A stretch of 40,071 nt of DNA from a virus, in IMG/VR virus record IMGVR_UViG_3300038409_000024, positions 1-40,071 of that record; one strand, 5' to 3'. The position numbers and the translations under genes were made by a program. The notes under the pieces are model-generated. The model worked only from the letters and a program-made list of their open reading frames with translations. It made no database searches and was not told the DNA's origin. Below are positions 21,708-30,075 of the stretch, piece by piece. Numbering within the stretch: position 1 is the stretch's first letter; every line of letters starts with the position of its first letter.

Positions 21708-23986
21708 TAGTTTCCTTGCTGGCTCTCCTGCCGCTTGCGGATCAGCTCCTCGATCTCCTTGCGAGCCTGATCGCGGTAGTACCTGCGCAGGGCGGTGCCG
21801 GGGTCGCGGTTCACGCCCATCGGCCTGGGGCCGGGGATGGTGTTGGCGATCTCGTCTGCCCTGGAACTCTCAGTCGGAGTCCGGGCCTGAGCGATCTGGT
21901 TCATGGTGATCGTCACGAGGTTCCCGTCGCGGCCCTCTAGGGGGACGACGGAGTTCCCGTGGATGGTGGCGAGGTTCCACTGGCCGGTGCCGGAGGGCAT
22001 CAGGGTGATGTGCTCGGGGCGGCTCGCTCCCCACCGCCGGGCGTGAGCCTGGAAGGCGGGGTCGTTGTTCCAGCGATCAGTGAGGAGGCGGTTGATGACC
22101 GACTCGTCCACGCCGCGCCGGAGGCCGGGTGAGCCCACGACGACGTGGCCGTTGACGTACACGGCCCGGTCCTGGATGTACCGCTGGGCCTCGGAGACGG
22201 CGTGCTCAGGGGAGTTCGCCTCGCCTGTCCCGAGAAGCACTCTGGCGATCTCGGTTACGCGGCTGCGGAGGTACTGGGTGTTCTGAGGCTGTCCGCCCCA
22301 GTTGCCCCAGCCGGGCATCCAGGACTGCCAGTAGTTGTCCCGGTCGTAGTTGCCTTGGTCGAACGTGGCGATCCGGCGGAAGTCGATCCCGGCGACCGCA
22401 TCGTTGATACGGCGGGTACCGCCACTGGCTTCGAGGTGGGCGCTCTGGTCCGCCTCGGGCATCGAGAACCACCGCTGGAGGCCAGCTCGGATTTGCTGGC
22501 GGCCCCTGCCGAGACCGATGAGGACTTGGGCGGCCTCGAAGTATCGGCTGGCGTGGTTGGAGACGCCGAGGGCGGGGTCCCGAAGGTACTCAGGGTTCTG
22601 TGCGGCTATCCGCTCGTACTGGGTGAGGCCCCGGTCGAATGCCTCCTGGGCGTTGGGGTTGTTCGACGTGGACGTGAGCAGGCGGAAGGCCCCCTGCAGC
22701 TCGTCGCTCTCGGGGAGCCTGAGGCCCAGGTTGATGAAGGTGGTGCGGATGCGCTCGGTCTCTGCGGCGGCCCGCTGGGTCCTGTTCGGGCCCCCGGGAA
22801 GCTGCGTCTCGATCCGCCTACGGGAACTCTCTAGGAGGTCGTTGCGGAGGTCTTCGAGCTGCTTGGTCCGGTCGTAGTGCTCGGTGTGCTCGGCGTGCCC
22901 TGGGATGGAGACACGCGACGTGTACCGCGAGTCCTGGACCATCCCGATGTTGAAGGGGAGGGTGCTCCCGTCGGGGCCGACCACGCCGCGCTCGGCGGCC
23001 TGAAGGTTGTGAGCCCTGGTGCCCTGCCTGAAGGCGTCGATCTCGTACCGGCGAGCGGTCTGGAGGATCGTCGTCTCGACGGCCCTGATCTTGTCCCCCA
23101 TCCGGGTGCTGGTGGCGAGAGACTGCGGACGGCCGTTCTCGTCAAGGCGCTGGTGCCGGACGATGGCGCGGAGCACGGGGGCCATCCTGGGATCGGTGGC
23201 GTGGCGCTCGAGGACGTTGACCATGATGTCCTCGATCTCCCGGTGGGAGCGGTCGAGGGACCCGCCTTGCCGGCGGTGGACGAAGTCACGGGCAGCGTCC
23301 CAGACGGAGGCGGCCGTGGTGTCGTGGTCGATGGAGTCCGGGGAGTTGACGGCGGCGATCAGGTGCCGGTTCAACATCTCCCCGGTGGCCTCGCTCGCCT
23401 CGACGTTGGCGTTCCTGCGGCGCTCCTCGTCGTGCCGGTGAGACTGCCGCCCGATGAGGGACTGCAGGGCCTCTACGGCCGCCTTGGAGCCCTCTGGGTT
23501 GCCTCGGAGGGAGTTGATGAAGGGGCGGGCACGCTCACGGAAGTAGGTGTCGACGTTGAAGCCCTGGGTGCCGAAGCCGGCCCGGTAGTTGGGGTCGCGG
23601 TCGGCCTCAGCGCCAACGTTCTCGATGCCGGCGAGAGCGTGGTGTGTCCGGATGAGCTGCCGGGTGAAGGGGTCGTTCCAGAACTCGGAGCCGGGGAGGT
23701 GGGTGAGGCGGTCGGCGGGGTTCAGCGCGGCGTAGTACTGGTAGTACTGACCGATGCGCTCCCGCTTCGCCTCGTTGTCCTTGATGTGCTGGTTGGCCCG
23801 GTGGTAGCCCAGGAGGGCGGTGTTGAAGCCGCCGAGGGCCTGGGTGAGGGCCTCCATGTTCGTGTCCACCGGCTTGGCCGGGGCGCCCTCGTAGGTCGAG
23901 GGGCCCGGCTGCGACGGCTGGATGCGCTCGGCCTCAGACAGGTCTCGGACCTGGACGCGCCCCTTGGGGATCTCAGGAGGCGGCAT
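21707..23986 (-). CDS. Internal virion protein C (T7 gp15-like)
   Basis: 759-residue, mostly helical protein (T7 gp15 has 747) with an early QALGGFNTALLGYHRANQHI and many charged helices through the middle. Known role of the family: inner core and periplasmic tunnel for genome ejection. Order gp14-like, this gene, SleB-like, gp16-like supports the call more than any single motif. It overlaps the gp14-like gene by 14 nt. Confidence 0.85.
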   Translation of the reverse strand: MPPPEIPKGRVQVRDLSEAERIQPSQPGPSTYEGAPAKPVDTNMEALTQALGGFNTALLGYHRANQHIKDNEAKRERIGQYYQYYAALNPADRLTHLPGSEFWNDPFTRQLIRTHHALAGIENVGAEADRDPNYRAGFGTQGFNVDTYFRERARPFINSLRGNPEGSKAAVEALQSLIGRQSHRHDEERRRNANVEASEATGEMLNRHLIAAVNSPDSIDHDTTAASVWDAARDFVHRRQGGSLDRSHREIEDIMVNVLERHATDPRMAPVLRAIVRHQRLDENGRPQSLATSTRMGDKIRAVETTILQTARRYEIDAFRQGTRAHNLQAAERGVVGPDGSTLPFNIGMVQDSRYTSRVSIPGHAEHTEHYDRTKQLEDLRNDLLESSRRRIETQLPGGPNRTQRAAAETERIRTTFINLGLRLPESDELQGAFRLLTSTSNNPNAQEAFDRGLTQYERIAAQNPEYLRDPALGVSNHASRYFEAAQVLIGLGRGRQQIRAGLQRWFSMPEADQSAHLEASGGTRRINDAVAGIDFRRIATFDQGNYDRDNYWQSWMPGWGNWGGQPQNTQYLRSRVTEIARVLLGTGEANSPEHAVSEAQRYIQDRAVYVNGHVVVGSPGLRRGVDESVINRLLTDRWNNDPAFQAHARRWGASRPEHITLMPSGTGQWNLATIHGNSVVPLEGRDGNLVTITMNQIAQARTPTESSRADEIANTIPGPRPMGVNRDPGTALRRYYRDQARKEIEELIRKRQESQQGN

Positions 23987-24509
23987 TGGCGGGCTGGGCG
24001 TAGGGGTTCGGCCGGTAGGCGTTCACGGCGCCGGTAGCGGCCTGGATCATGTAGGGGAGGGGGGAGGGAGGGGCGGCCGTGGGGACGTTGAAGATGCGGC
24101 CACGGGCCCTGTGGAAGGACGCCTCGCCCTCGTTGCGGAGGGCCAGATGGCGGTTCTCGAAATTGGTCTGCAGGGCGGTGACGGCGCGGCCCTCCTGCCC
24201 GAGGAAGTCGTTGAGCAGGGCGTTGACGGAGAGGCCCGTCACGCCGGCCTCGCCGGACGCTACGGTGGCCGTGGCGCGGCTGCGGAGGCCCTCCAGGCGG
24301 CGGTCGAGCAGGGCTGCAGAGGCGGCCTCGCGCTCCTGGACGACACGAGCGTTGCGGTTCGCGATCTCGTCCTGGTAGGAGGAGATGACGTTGAGCTGGT
24401 TCTGGCGGTGCTGCTTGTTCTGGGCGTCGGCGTTGGCCGAGGCGCTGACGAAGCCCATCGTGGCCTGGGCGATGCTCAGGGCCGCGATGATCTCAGGGCC
24501 GATGCACAT
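23973..24509 (-). CDS. Internal virion protein B (T7 gp14-like)
   Basis: 178 residues. It begins MCIGPEIIAALSIAQA; T7 gp14 also begins with Met-Cys and a hydrophobic helix that forms the outer-membrane pore of the ejection machine. The middle is an Ala/Gln/Arg-rich helix (NRNARVVQEREAASAALLDR), and a low-complexity Pro-rich end follows. T7 gp14 is 196 aa. Position between gp13-like and gp15-like genes agrees. Confidence 0.85.
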   Translation of the reverse strand: MCIGPEIIAALSIAQATMGFVSASANADAQNKQHRQNQLNVISSYQDEIANRNARVVQEREAASAALLDRRLEGLRSRATATVASGEAGVTGLSVNALLNDFLGQEGRAVTALQTNFENRHLALRNEGEASFHRARGRIFNVPTAAPPSPLPYMIQAATGAVNAYRPNPYAQPANAAS

Positions 24510-24510
24510 A

Positions 24511-24975
24511 TCAGTGGCGGTGACTCATGTAAGTGACGAAGGGGATACCCCCCATCGACACTCGCTGGGGGAGGATGACGGCACCCAGCCACCGGAGCCA
24601 CTTCAGCAGGCGCTCGTTGCGAGCGTCCACGAAGTTGGTCAGCACGGGGTACATGGAGTGCATGGTGTCCCAGACCTGCCGGGACGTGACCGCGAACTCG
24701 ACTGGAAAGTCGTAGATCGTCGGTGTGTTGACGGACCACGCGATGGCGATGTCCATGGAGTCCTCGATGGGACACAGGCCGAACAGCGCCTCGGGGCGGT
24801 CGTTGACGCCGGCTGCCCAGACTGAGAAGCGGGCGGCCACGTAGGCGGGCAGGATCATCTCGGGGGTCCTGCCGCCGGACGCGGCGTGGATGGCCTCAAC
24901 CTCCTCCTGACGTAGGCGACCGGCCACGTCGAGGGCGTCCTCAACAGTGGCCGGCCGAATGAAGACGGGCTTCAC
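24511..24975 (-). CDS. T7 gp13-like protein (GNAT-like)
   Basis: 154 residues with an acetyltransferase-like start (FIRPATVEDALDVAGRLRQEEVEA) and the pattern ALFGLCPIED ... GIPFVTYMSHRH of T7 gp13/DUF2833 proteins. T7 gp13 (138 aa) is an internal virion protein needed in assembly; catalytic acetylation is not established. The start is GTG 24975, overlapping the stop of the 58-aa membrane gene by one base (TAGTG). Confidence 0.85.
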   Translation of the reverse strand: MKPVFIRPATVEDALDVAGRLRQEEVEAIHAASGGRTPEMILPAYVAARFSVWAAGVNDRPEALFGLCPIEDSMDIAIAWSVNTPTIYDFPVEFAVTSRQVWDTMHSMYPVLTNFVDARNERLLKWLRWLGAVILPQRVSMGGIPFVTYMSHRH

Positions 24976-25151
24976 TACTTGCTGTCCCAGCTATCCGCGA
25001 GACGGGCGGTGTGCCGGGCGTCAGCGTCGGCAGCATCGGCCTGCCGCTCGGCGGCGTCGGCGATGCGGCCCAGCTCCCCGAGGGCGGCGAAGGCCGCGTA
25101 CACGAGGAAGCAGAAGGCGAAGAAGAAGAAGAACGGGAGTTGTTCCGTCAT
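24975..25151 (-). CDS. Small membrane protein (58 aa)
   Basis: 58 residues: a hydrophobic N-terminus with five consecutive Phe (PFFFFFAFCFLVYAAFAAL), then a charged Ala/Asp/Arg helix (RIADAAERQADAADADARH). ATG 25151 lies one base after the tail tubular B stop, and the stop is coupled to the gp13-like gene. It could join the virion ejection set or the lysis genes; not recognised. Confidence 0.7.
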   Translation of the reverse strand: MTEQLPFFFFFAFCFLVYAAFAALGELGRIADAAERQADAADADARHTARLADSWDSK

Positions 25152-25152
25152 G

Positions 25153-27618
25153 TTACCTTTCGAGCACGTCGGGGCTGTAGGTTCCGGCCCAGGCGGCCTT
25201 GGTGAAGGACGCTGGCCTCCAGGTGTCGACCACCACGTCGATGGTGACGCGGTCGTTGCGGCTCAGGATGGGGATGGAGAGCTTCCCCGAGGCGAGGCTC
25301 AGGGCTCCCGTTACGGCCTCCCCGGCAAGCAGTGAGGAGAACGGGTAGGTGCGCTTGGGACGGGCCTGGGGAGTAACCTCGACCTCGAAGTAGGCGGCCT
25401 TGTCGTAGGCCAGGGAGAGGTTGTGCACCTGGGTCCGGCCGGGTACCTGGGACTGCCCCTGCTGGTCCCGCAGGAACAGCGTGGAGAAGCGGTAGCGGCA
25501 CTCGTACTCCAGGCCGAAGCGGACATTGTCGGCGCTCGTATCGCCCAGGAGGTAGACCGTAGTGCCCGTGTAGGACTCCACCGTGTGCTCCACTCCGGCT
25601 GGCGTATCGCCATCCGGTAGGGTCACCGCGACGATGTCTGAGGGGACCGTGTAGGGGAGAGTGTAGGCGGTGCGGTCGTTGACGGAGTCGTATACGCCGT
25701 CGTCGAGGACCACGGAGCGGTCGAGGGCCACGCGGAAGGTGAGCCCGGTGTCCGGGACGCCGCCCTCCAGGTTCATCCGCTCGATGAAGTAGCTCCCGCT
25801 GCGCTCCACGAGGAGGACGAGGTACTTCTTGTCGAAGGTGGCCTTGATGATCCGGGTCACCCCGGGGAGCGGCCAGCGCACCCAGGCGGACTGGAGCTTC
25901 TCGTTCCCGCGCCAGTGGAAGGCGTAGACGTACAGGGCGTCTGCGTCGCCACTGGTGAGCAGAACGGCGAGGTCCAGTGCGGGCGAGGCGACCAGGGTGT
26001 GGACGCCGGCCGGCACGTAGGATGGTGCGTGGGCGTTCGTGTTCTCGTCGTCGGCCTGCTTGATCTGGGCGTCGTAGTAGTACTCGTACAGGGACGCCCA
26101 CTCGTCGCCCTCGGAGACGAAGTAGACGCCAGAGCCGGCGGCCACAGGCTGGATGCGGTAGTCGGAAGACAGCTCGGAGAGGGGCCGGGCGTTGACCGTC
26201 TTAGGGGTCAGCAGCTCGTTGCCCGACAGGCGGAACTGGGTGTTGTCCGACCACAGCAGCAGCTCCTCCGCGTAGGGGACCGCATGGCGCAGGTAGGAGA
26301 CCTTGATGTGGCTCGCAGCGCCGTCGATGGGGTCCGTGTCGAGGAGGGCCAGGAGGGTCTGGCGGTAGAACTGGAAGAAGCTGCCGGCGCCGGAGAGGAC
26401 GTAGCTCTCTTCGGTCAGGAAGCCCAGGCGGTTCTTGTGGAAGAACACGTCCTGGATAGCGTGCCCAACGAAGGAGGGGTCGGGGACCGTGTCCTCGTTC
26501 CCGCAGGTGCGGCTGCCCCAGCGGAGGTTGCCCGCGGCGTAGGTGGTCGCATCGGTGGTGGCGCCGTCCTTCGGGGGCCCGAAGTAGAAGGCGCCGTCCT
26601 CCAGGCGGACCAGGACGTGGGGCATGGTGGTGGCATCGAGGCCCAGCTTGGCGCCGGGGGCCACGCACTCCTTCCACACGCCTGAGCCCTCGGCGTCGTC
26701 GCGCTTGACGAACTCCACCCAGTAGTCATCGCCGCCCGTCTGCTCGTCCCCCGCCACCTTGATGACGACCCCGTCGGGGCCGTAGAGGGGCAGGTCGGCG
26801 AACTTCTGGACGGTGTCCTTGGCCTCCTTCATCGCCTTGCCGGCGTAGCCGTCCTCGACGGACAGCGTGAAGTTGGTGGACGTGTTGCGGAGGTAGAGGG
26901 TCGAGTTATAGCGGCCGACCGCCCAGGGGGTCGTGTTGAATGTTCCGAGGCCGTACTGAGCTGCGGGGGCGTTCGCGTCGTCGTCTGGGACGGCGAAGGC
27001 GCCGTTCGTGCCGGTGGCGAGCCCGTAGTAGAGCTGGCCGGCGATCTGCACGGTGTCCACCCACGGGGAGTGGGACTGGTCGCCGCCGGAGGGCGTGGTG
27101 TAGGAGGCCGCCAGGACGCCGTCCACGTAGACCCGGTAGGTCTTGCCGTAGTTGCCGGCGAGGACCCCGATCAGGCCCTCGTAGGGGCGGGAGGCCTGCG
27201 TGGAGGAGCCCTGGGCGACGGTCTTGCCCTTGTTCACGATGAACGTGTTGTCGGCCACGGTGAGGGCCCGCAGCTCGTCCGACGGCGTCGTCATGCTGGA
27301 CAGGTAGCCGGAGCCGCTGGTGTTGGTGACGGTCTTCTCGGTGCCCTCCCAGTCCCAGACCTTCACGGTGCCGTCGGCGAGGATCGCGAGGAGGTACTTC
27401 TCGGTCTCGTCACGGATGATGAAGTGGGTGAAGGTGCCGGCGGGGAGGGACGTTGCGATGGCCGCGAGGTGGTCGGTACGGGCCCGTGGGGTGAGCCCAT
27501 CGACCAGGGAGGGGTGGAAGTTCTCGCAGGCTTCTGCTTGGCTCGGCAGGCGGGTATCGGCGGCCTGCTGAGAGACGCCGTTGATGAGGTTGGGGATGGC
27601 CCCCTTGACGGCGGCCAC
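25153..27618 (-). CDS. Tail tubular protein B (T7 gp12-like)
   Basis: 821-residue nozzle protein of the short tail (T7 gp12 794). The start VAAVKGAIPNLINGVSQQAA with SQAEACENFHPSLVDGL is the family hallmark, followed by ARTDHLA, beta-propeller-like repeats and TEESYVLSGAGSFFQFYRQT, DPIDGAASHIKVS, YAEELLLWSDNTQF. GTG 27618 is chosen because the conserved N-terminus begins there; a longer frame upstream only overlaps tail tubular A. Confidence 0.95.
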   Translation of the reverse strand: MAAVKGAIPNLINGVSQQAADTRLPSQAEACENFHPSLVDGLTPRARTDHLAAIATSLPAGTFTHFIIRDETEKYLLAILADGTVKVWDWEGTEKTVTNTSGSGYLSSMTTPSDELRALTVADNTFIVNKGKTVAQGSSTQASRPYEGLIGVLAGNYGKTYRVYVDGVLAASYTTPSGGDQSHSPWVDTVQIAGQLYYGLATGTNGAFAVPDDDANAPAAQYGLGTFNTTPWAVGRYNSTLYLRNTSTNFTLSVEDGYAGKAMKEAKDTVQKFADLPLYGPDGVVIKVAGDEQTGGDDYWVEFVKRDDAEGSGVWKECVAPGAKLGLDATTMPHVLVRLEDGAFYFGPPKDGATTDATTYAAGNLRWGSRTCGNEDTVPDPSFVGHAIQDVFFHKNRLGFLTEESYVLSGAGSFFQFYRQTLLALLDTDPIDGAASHIKVSYLRHAVPYAEELLLWSDNTQFRLSGNELLTPKTVNARPLSELSSDYRIQPVAAGSGVYFVSEGDEWASLYEYYYDAQIKQADDENTNAHAPSYVPAGVHTLVASPALDLAVLLTSGDADALYVYAFHWRGNEKLQSAWVRWPLPGVTRIIKATFDKKYLVLLVERSGSYFIERMNLEGGVPDTGLTFRVALDRSVVLDDGVYDSVNDRTAYTLPYTVPSDIVAVTLPDGDTPAGVEHTVESYTGTTVYLLGDTSADNVRFGLEYECRYRFSTLFLRDQQGQSQVPGRTQVHNLSLAYDKAAYFEVEVTPQARPKRTYPFSSLLAGEAVTGALSLASGKLSIPILSRNDRVTIDVVVDTWRPASFTKAAWAGTYSPDVLER

Positions 27619-27620
27619 GG

Positions 27621-28214
27621 TTACCGGCGGCCCTTGATGGTGCCCATGAGGGTGGCCATGCCACCGTCTCCGGAGAGGACGTTCAGGTCGCCGACGAGCC
27701 ACTCGTGCTCCCACATGGCGGCCTTCGCCATCATCTCGTCCTGCTGCTTGAAGCGGCGCATGGGGTTGTCGCCCCGGTAGTCGTCCTGGAAGGACAGGGC
27801 GGCGGTGATGGTGGCCCAGTCGCGCATTGGCTCGGGGCACTCCAGGAACTCGCGGGTGACCACGATGCGCCCGGTCTTCGTCTCGGTGAACACGTAGGAG
27901 TTCGTCGAGCGGTCGAGCAGCTTCCCGGAGACGATGACCATGTTCGTGTCGTTGTCGTCGGTGGTGAAGCGGATGGTGTTGGCTGGGACCAACAGGTGCC
28001 CATCGCCGTTCGGCGTGAGCACGTAGTCGATGAGGGTGTTGAAGGTCCAGCCGTGCGTCTGGTGACGGCGGAGGGCCTGGTTCAGCTTGGTGCGGGCAAG
28101 CTCGGCGTCGGTGAACGACTCGCTGTCGCCGTCCAGCTCCACGATGGGGCTTTCGCCGACAGCGGCAAGGATGGTGTTCACCGCCTCCAGCTCGGTAGAG
28201 AGTGCGAGGGTCAA
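27621..28214 (-). CDS. Tail tubular protein A (T7 gp11-like)
   Basis: 197 residues, as in T7 (196). Conserved stretches are ELEAVNTILAAVGESPIVEL, TFNTLIDYVLTPNGDGHLLVPANTIRF (split in two motifs) and AALSFQDDYRG. It forms the ring between portal and nozzle and the site where fibres dock. The start is TTG 28214, with AAGGA six bases upstream, an uncommon start codon that no nearby ATG replaces. Confidence 0.95.
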   Translation of the reverse strand: MTLALSTELEAVNTILAAVGESPIVELDGDSESFTDAELARTKLNQALRRHQTHGWTFNTLIDYVLTPNGDGHLLVPANTIRFTTDDNDTNMVIVSGKLLDRSTNSYVFTETKTGRIVVTREFLECPEPMRDWATITAALSFQDDYRGDNPMRRFKQQDEMMAKAAMWEHEWLVGDLNVLSGDGGMATLMGTIKGRR

Positions 28215-28255
28215 GGGGAGTCCTTGTCGGTGTAGGCGGAAGGGTTGGAAGGGAG

Positions 28256-28283
28256 AAAAAAGGGGGCCCCCGGAGGAGCCCCC
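28256..28283 (-). terminator. Strong terminator after the major capsid gene (T-phi equivalent)
   Basis: Minus strand: nine-pair GC stem (28283-28275 with 28270-28262), then TTTTTT (28261-28256). It lies between the capsid and tail tubular A genes, the same place as the T7 late terminator T-phi. Confidence 0.9.
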
Positions 28284-28301
28284 TAGTTCAACGGAGAAGA
28301 G

Positions 28302-29240
28302 TTAGACGCCCTTGCTCAGCTCGACCGAGCAACGCACGTCGAGCGTGTCGTGGCCGACGGCCATCTTGGCGAGCATGAAGGTGCCCTGGTTCCGGATCTC
28401 CCACTGCGACTCCATGGCGATGTCCATGAGCTGGACAGTGCCAACGGCCCAGCGGTTCGCCACGACGCCGATGGTGTCGGAGAAGTCGCCCTGGTACTTG
28501 GTCAGGCCAGTGACGACGTTCGTCGAGGGGAGGTTGTTCGTCTTGACGATGTCGATGCCGGCAATCGTCTCGATCTTGCCAGAGGCGATGCTGCCAGCGC
28601 CGCTGTAGTCCTTGTTGACGTAGCTCGTCGCCTGCGACATCAGGTAGTACTGCGCCGGGCGGAGGTAGCAGGCGCGGTCGGACGCGCCAACGTCCTTCTC
28701 GTCCAGCTCCTGGGCCGCCTCGAAGAGGGCCGCGCCGATCACGGTCGCGGTCGTGGCGAGGGTAGCGCCCTTCAGGAGCTGGGTGCCGCCGGAGCGGCCG
28801 GTCAGCTCGTTGGAGGCGCGGGCCGCCTTGACCGCCATGGTGGCGACGTTGATGTCGTACTGGCGAGCCAGCTCACGGCCCATCTCGGTGGCGTAGGGGC
28901 CACGCACGTCGTAGTGGTTCATCAGCTCGTCGATCTGAGCGATGAAGATGGGGGCGATCAGCAGGCCGTCGATGGAGATGGTCTGCTCGGCGTGGTTCAC
29001 GGACTGGCCGTCGATCCAGGCGCCGGGGGTGTGGTAGCTCGAAGTGACCGAGCCGATCAGCGGGAACTGGGCGGTCTTGCCGTTCCGGATCTGACGGGTG
29101 AAGAAGCGGGACTTGAAGACGGTCGCCCGCTCGAACTCGGTGAGGATCTCGCCGCCGAACTGCTTGAGAAAGAGGGCATCCGTGTCGCCGGCCGCGTTGA
29201 TTTGGCCAATGCGAGAGACAGTGCTGTCGGGTGCAGCCAT
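28302..29240 (-). CDS. Major capsid protein (T7 gp10-like)
   Basis: 312-residue HK97-fold capsid subunit (T7 10A 345). Typical stretches are FLKQFGGEILTEFERATVFKS near the start, HAEQTISIDGLLIAPIFIAQ, DELMNHYDVRGPYATEMGRE, LRPAQYYLMS and KTNNLPSTNV. AAGGA precedes ATG 29240. No 10B-type frameshift extension is possible, because the terminator follows within 20 bp of the stop. Confidence 0.96.
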   Translation of the reverse strand: MAAPDSTVSRIGQINAAGDTDALFLKQFGGEILTEFERATVFKSRFFTRQIRNGKTAQFPLIGSVTSSYHTPGAWIDGQSVNHAEQTISIDGLLIAPIFIAQIDELMNHYDVRGPYATEMGRELARQYDINVATMAVKAARASNELTGRSGGTQLLKGATLATTATVIGAALFEAAQELDEKDVGASDRACYLRPAQYYLMSQATSYVNKDYSGAGSIASGKIETIAGIDIVKTNNLPSTNVVTGLTKYQGDFSDTIGVVANRWAVGTVQLMDIAMESQWEIRNQGTFMLAKMAVGHDTLDVRCSVELSKGV

Positions 29241-29465
29241 GGGAATGGTAGTCCTTGAAGGTGGTGGGGTTGGTGCCCATCACGTCCAGGGGTAGGCAGT
29301 ATGCGAGGTTGTTCCGTGTGCTGCGGCCCTCGGGCGGGAGCACGTCGGAGCCCCACTACGGCTTGGGCCTGTAGTGGATGGTCGCCCTCCTTGAAGAGGA
29401 GCGGCGAATGGGAGCCCCCGCCGGCCATTACGGTCGCAGCGGGGACTCCTTGGGGGCAGTAAGGA
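29241..29465. other. Intergenic region upstream of the capsid gene
   Basis: 225 bp. It holds a hairpin at 29411-29449 (arms GGAG-CCCCGC type, one mismatch, 17-nt loop, no T-tract) just after the o-spanin-like stop, and the capsid ribosome site. A stretch at 29241-29340 on the minus strand has strongly codon-like composition without a complete gene (see findings). A phage promoter is expected here but none was recognised. Confidence 0.45.
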
Positions 29466-29714
29466 CTACTTGAGCGGGCCGTTAATGGCCCGGCAGGCGT
29501 CTCTCAGCCTGCTGTAGTCCGTAATCACTTGGGGCAGCACGGAGCCCGGGGGTAATTGCACCAGCTCGTCAGCGGCCTTAGTCTGCACACCCGCCGAATA
29601 GTCAATGAGGGGCGGGCAGCGCGTAACGACGACGGAGTCAGAATTTCCCGTCGCGCAGCCGCTGAGCAGTGTCGTCAGCAGTGCGAGGCTGTGCCATGAT
29701 CTCAGCGACCTCAT
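29466..29714 (-). CDS. Lipoprotein, o-spanin-like (Rz1-type)
   Basis: 82 residues with a signal peptide ending in the lipobox LLSGC (Cys19), then a short periplasmic region (VVVTRCPPLIDYSAGVQ). It starts inside the preceding i-spanin-like gene in another frame (77-nt overlap), the classic overlapped Rz/Rz1 arrangement. It would be anchored in the outer membrane and join with the i-spanin to fuse the membranes at lysis. Confidence 0.85.
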   Translation of the reverse strand: MRSLRSWHSLALLTTLLSGCATGNSDSVVVTRCPPLIDYSAGVQTKAADELVQLPPGSVLPQVITDYSRLRDACRAINGPLK

Positions 29715-29859
29715 GGGCGACCTTGACCTCGGCGGCGGCGATCTCCCCGGCGACCTCCCTGCGGGCGTCCTTGCGGGCCTTCCACTTGGTCACGAAGCTG
29801 CCGAGGGCTCGGCCGATCAGCAGCAGCGCGGGGATCAGCTTCAGGAGAGATGCCATCAC
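29638..29859 (-). CDS. i-spanin-like protein (Rz-type, short)
   Basis: 73 residues: an N-terminal membrane segment (LLKLIPALLLIGRALGSFV), then a charged helix (KWKARKDARREVAGEIAAAEVKVAHEVAEIM) ending AQRLRDGKF. Shorter than Rz, but it shares its topology and the out-of-frame overlap with the lipoprotein gene. The start is GTG 29859 or the adjacent ATG 29856. Confidence 0.78.
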   Translation of the reverse strand: MMASLLKLIPALLLIGRALGSFVTKWKARKDARREVAGEIAAAEVKVAHEVAEIMAQPRTADDTAQRLRDGKF

Positions 29860-29863
29860 CGGC

Positions 29864-30055
29864 TTACTGCTTCGACTTCTTGGTGACGAAGCCGGCGAAG
29901 AACTCGATGTACTTGTACGCCTTCGCGAGGTACTCGTTGTCCTTCGGGGTCTTCGTCATGTTGACGACGGCGAGGCACAGGGAGTGCGCCGCCAGGATGA
30001 GCGTCATCGCCTCGGAGAGGTACGGGACGCTCTGGAGGAGCTCGAAGATCTCCAT
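29864..30055 (-). CDS. Small protein next to spanins, holin candidate (63 aa)
   Basis: 63 residues with a central hydrophobic helix (SEAMTLILAAHSLCLAVVNM) and a second amphipathic, aromatic helix (AYKYIEFFAGFV), then a basic tail KKSKQ. GAAGGAA precedes ATG 30055. Its position directly before the spanin pair suggests a holin, competing with the 67-aa protein at 11820-12023. Topology is marginal, so this is a candidate only. Confidence 0.6.
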   Translation of the reverse strand: MEIFELLQSVPYLSEAMTLILAAHSLCLAVVNMTKTPKDNEYLAKAYKYIEFFAGFVTKKSKQ

Positions 30056-30075
30056 GGGGAGTATTCCTTCTAGGG

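Noticed and set aside
13589-24037. Many long plus-strand frames opposite the tail and ejection genes
   Set aside because: All mirror the codon structure of the minus-strand genes, with Val/Gly/Leu/Arg-rich products lacking family motifs. No promoter or ribosome site supports them.
28284-28310. Possible T7 10A/10B-type frameshift at the capsid end
   Set aside because: A strong terminator begins within 20 bp of the capsid stop, leaving no room for an extension, and no slippery heptamer is seen.
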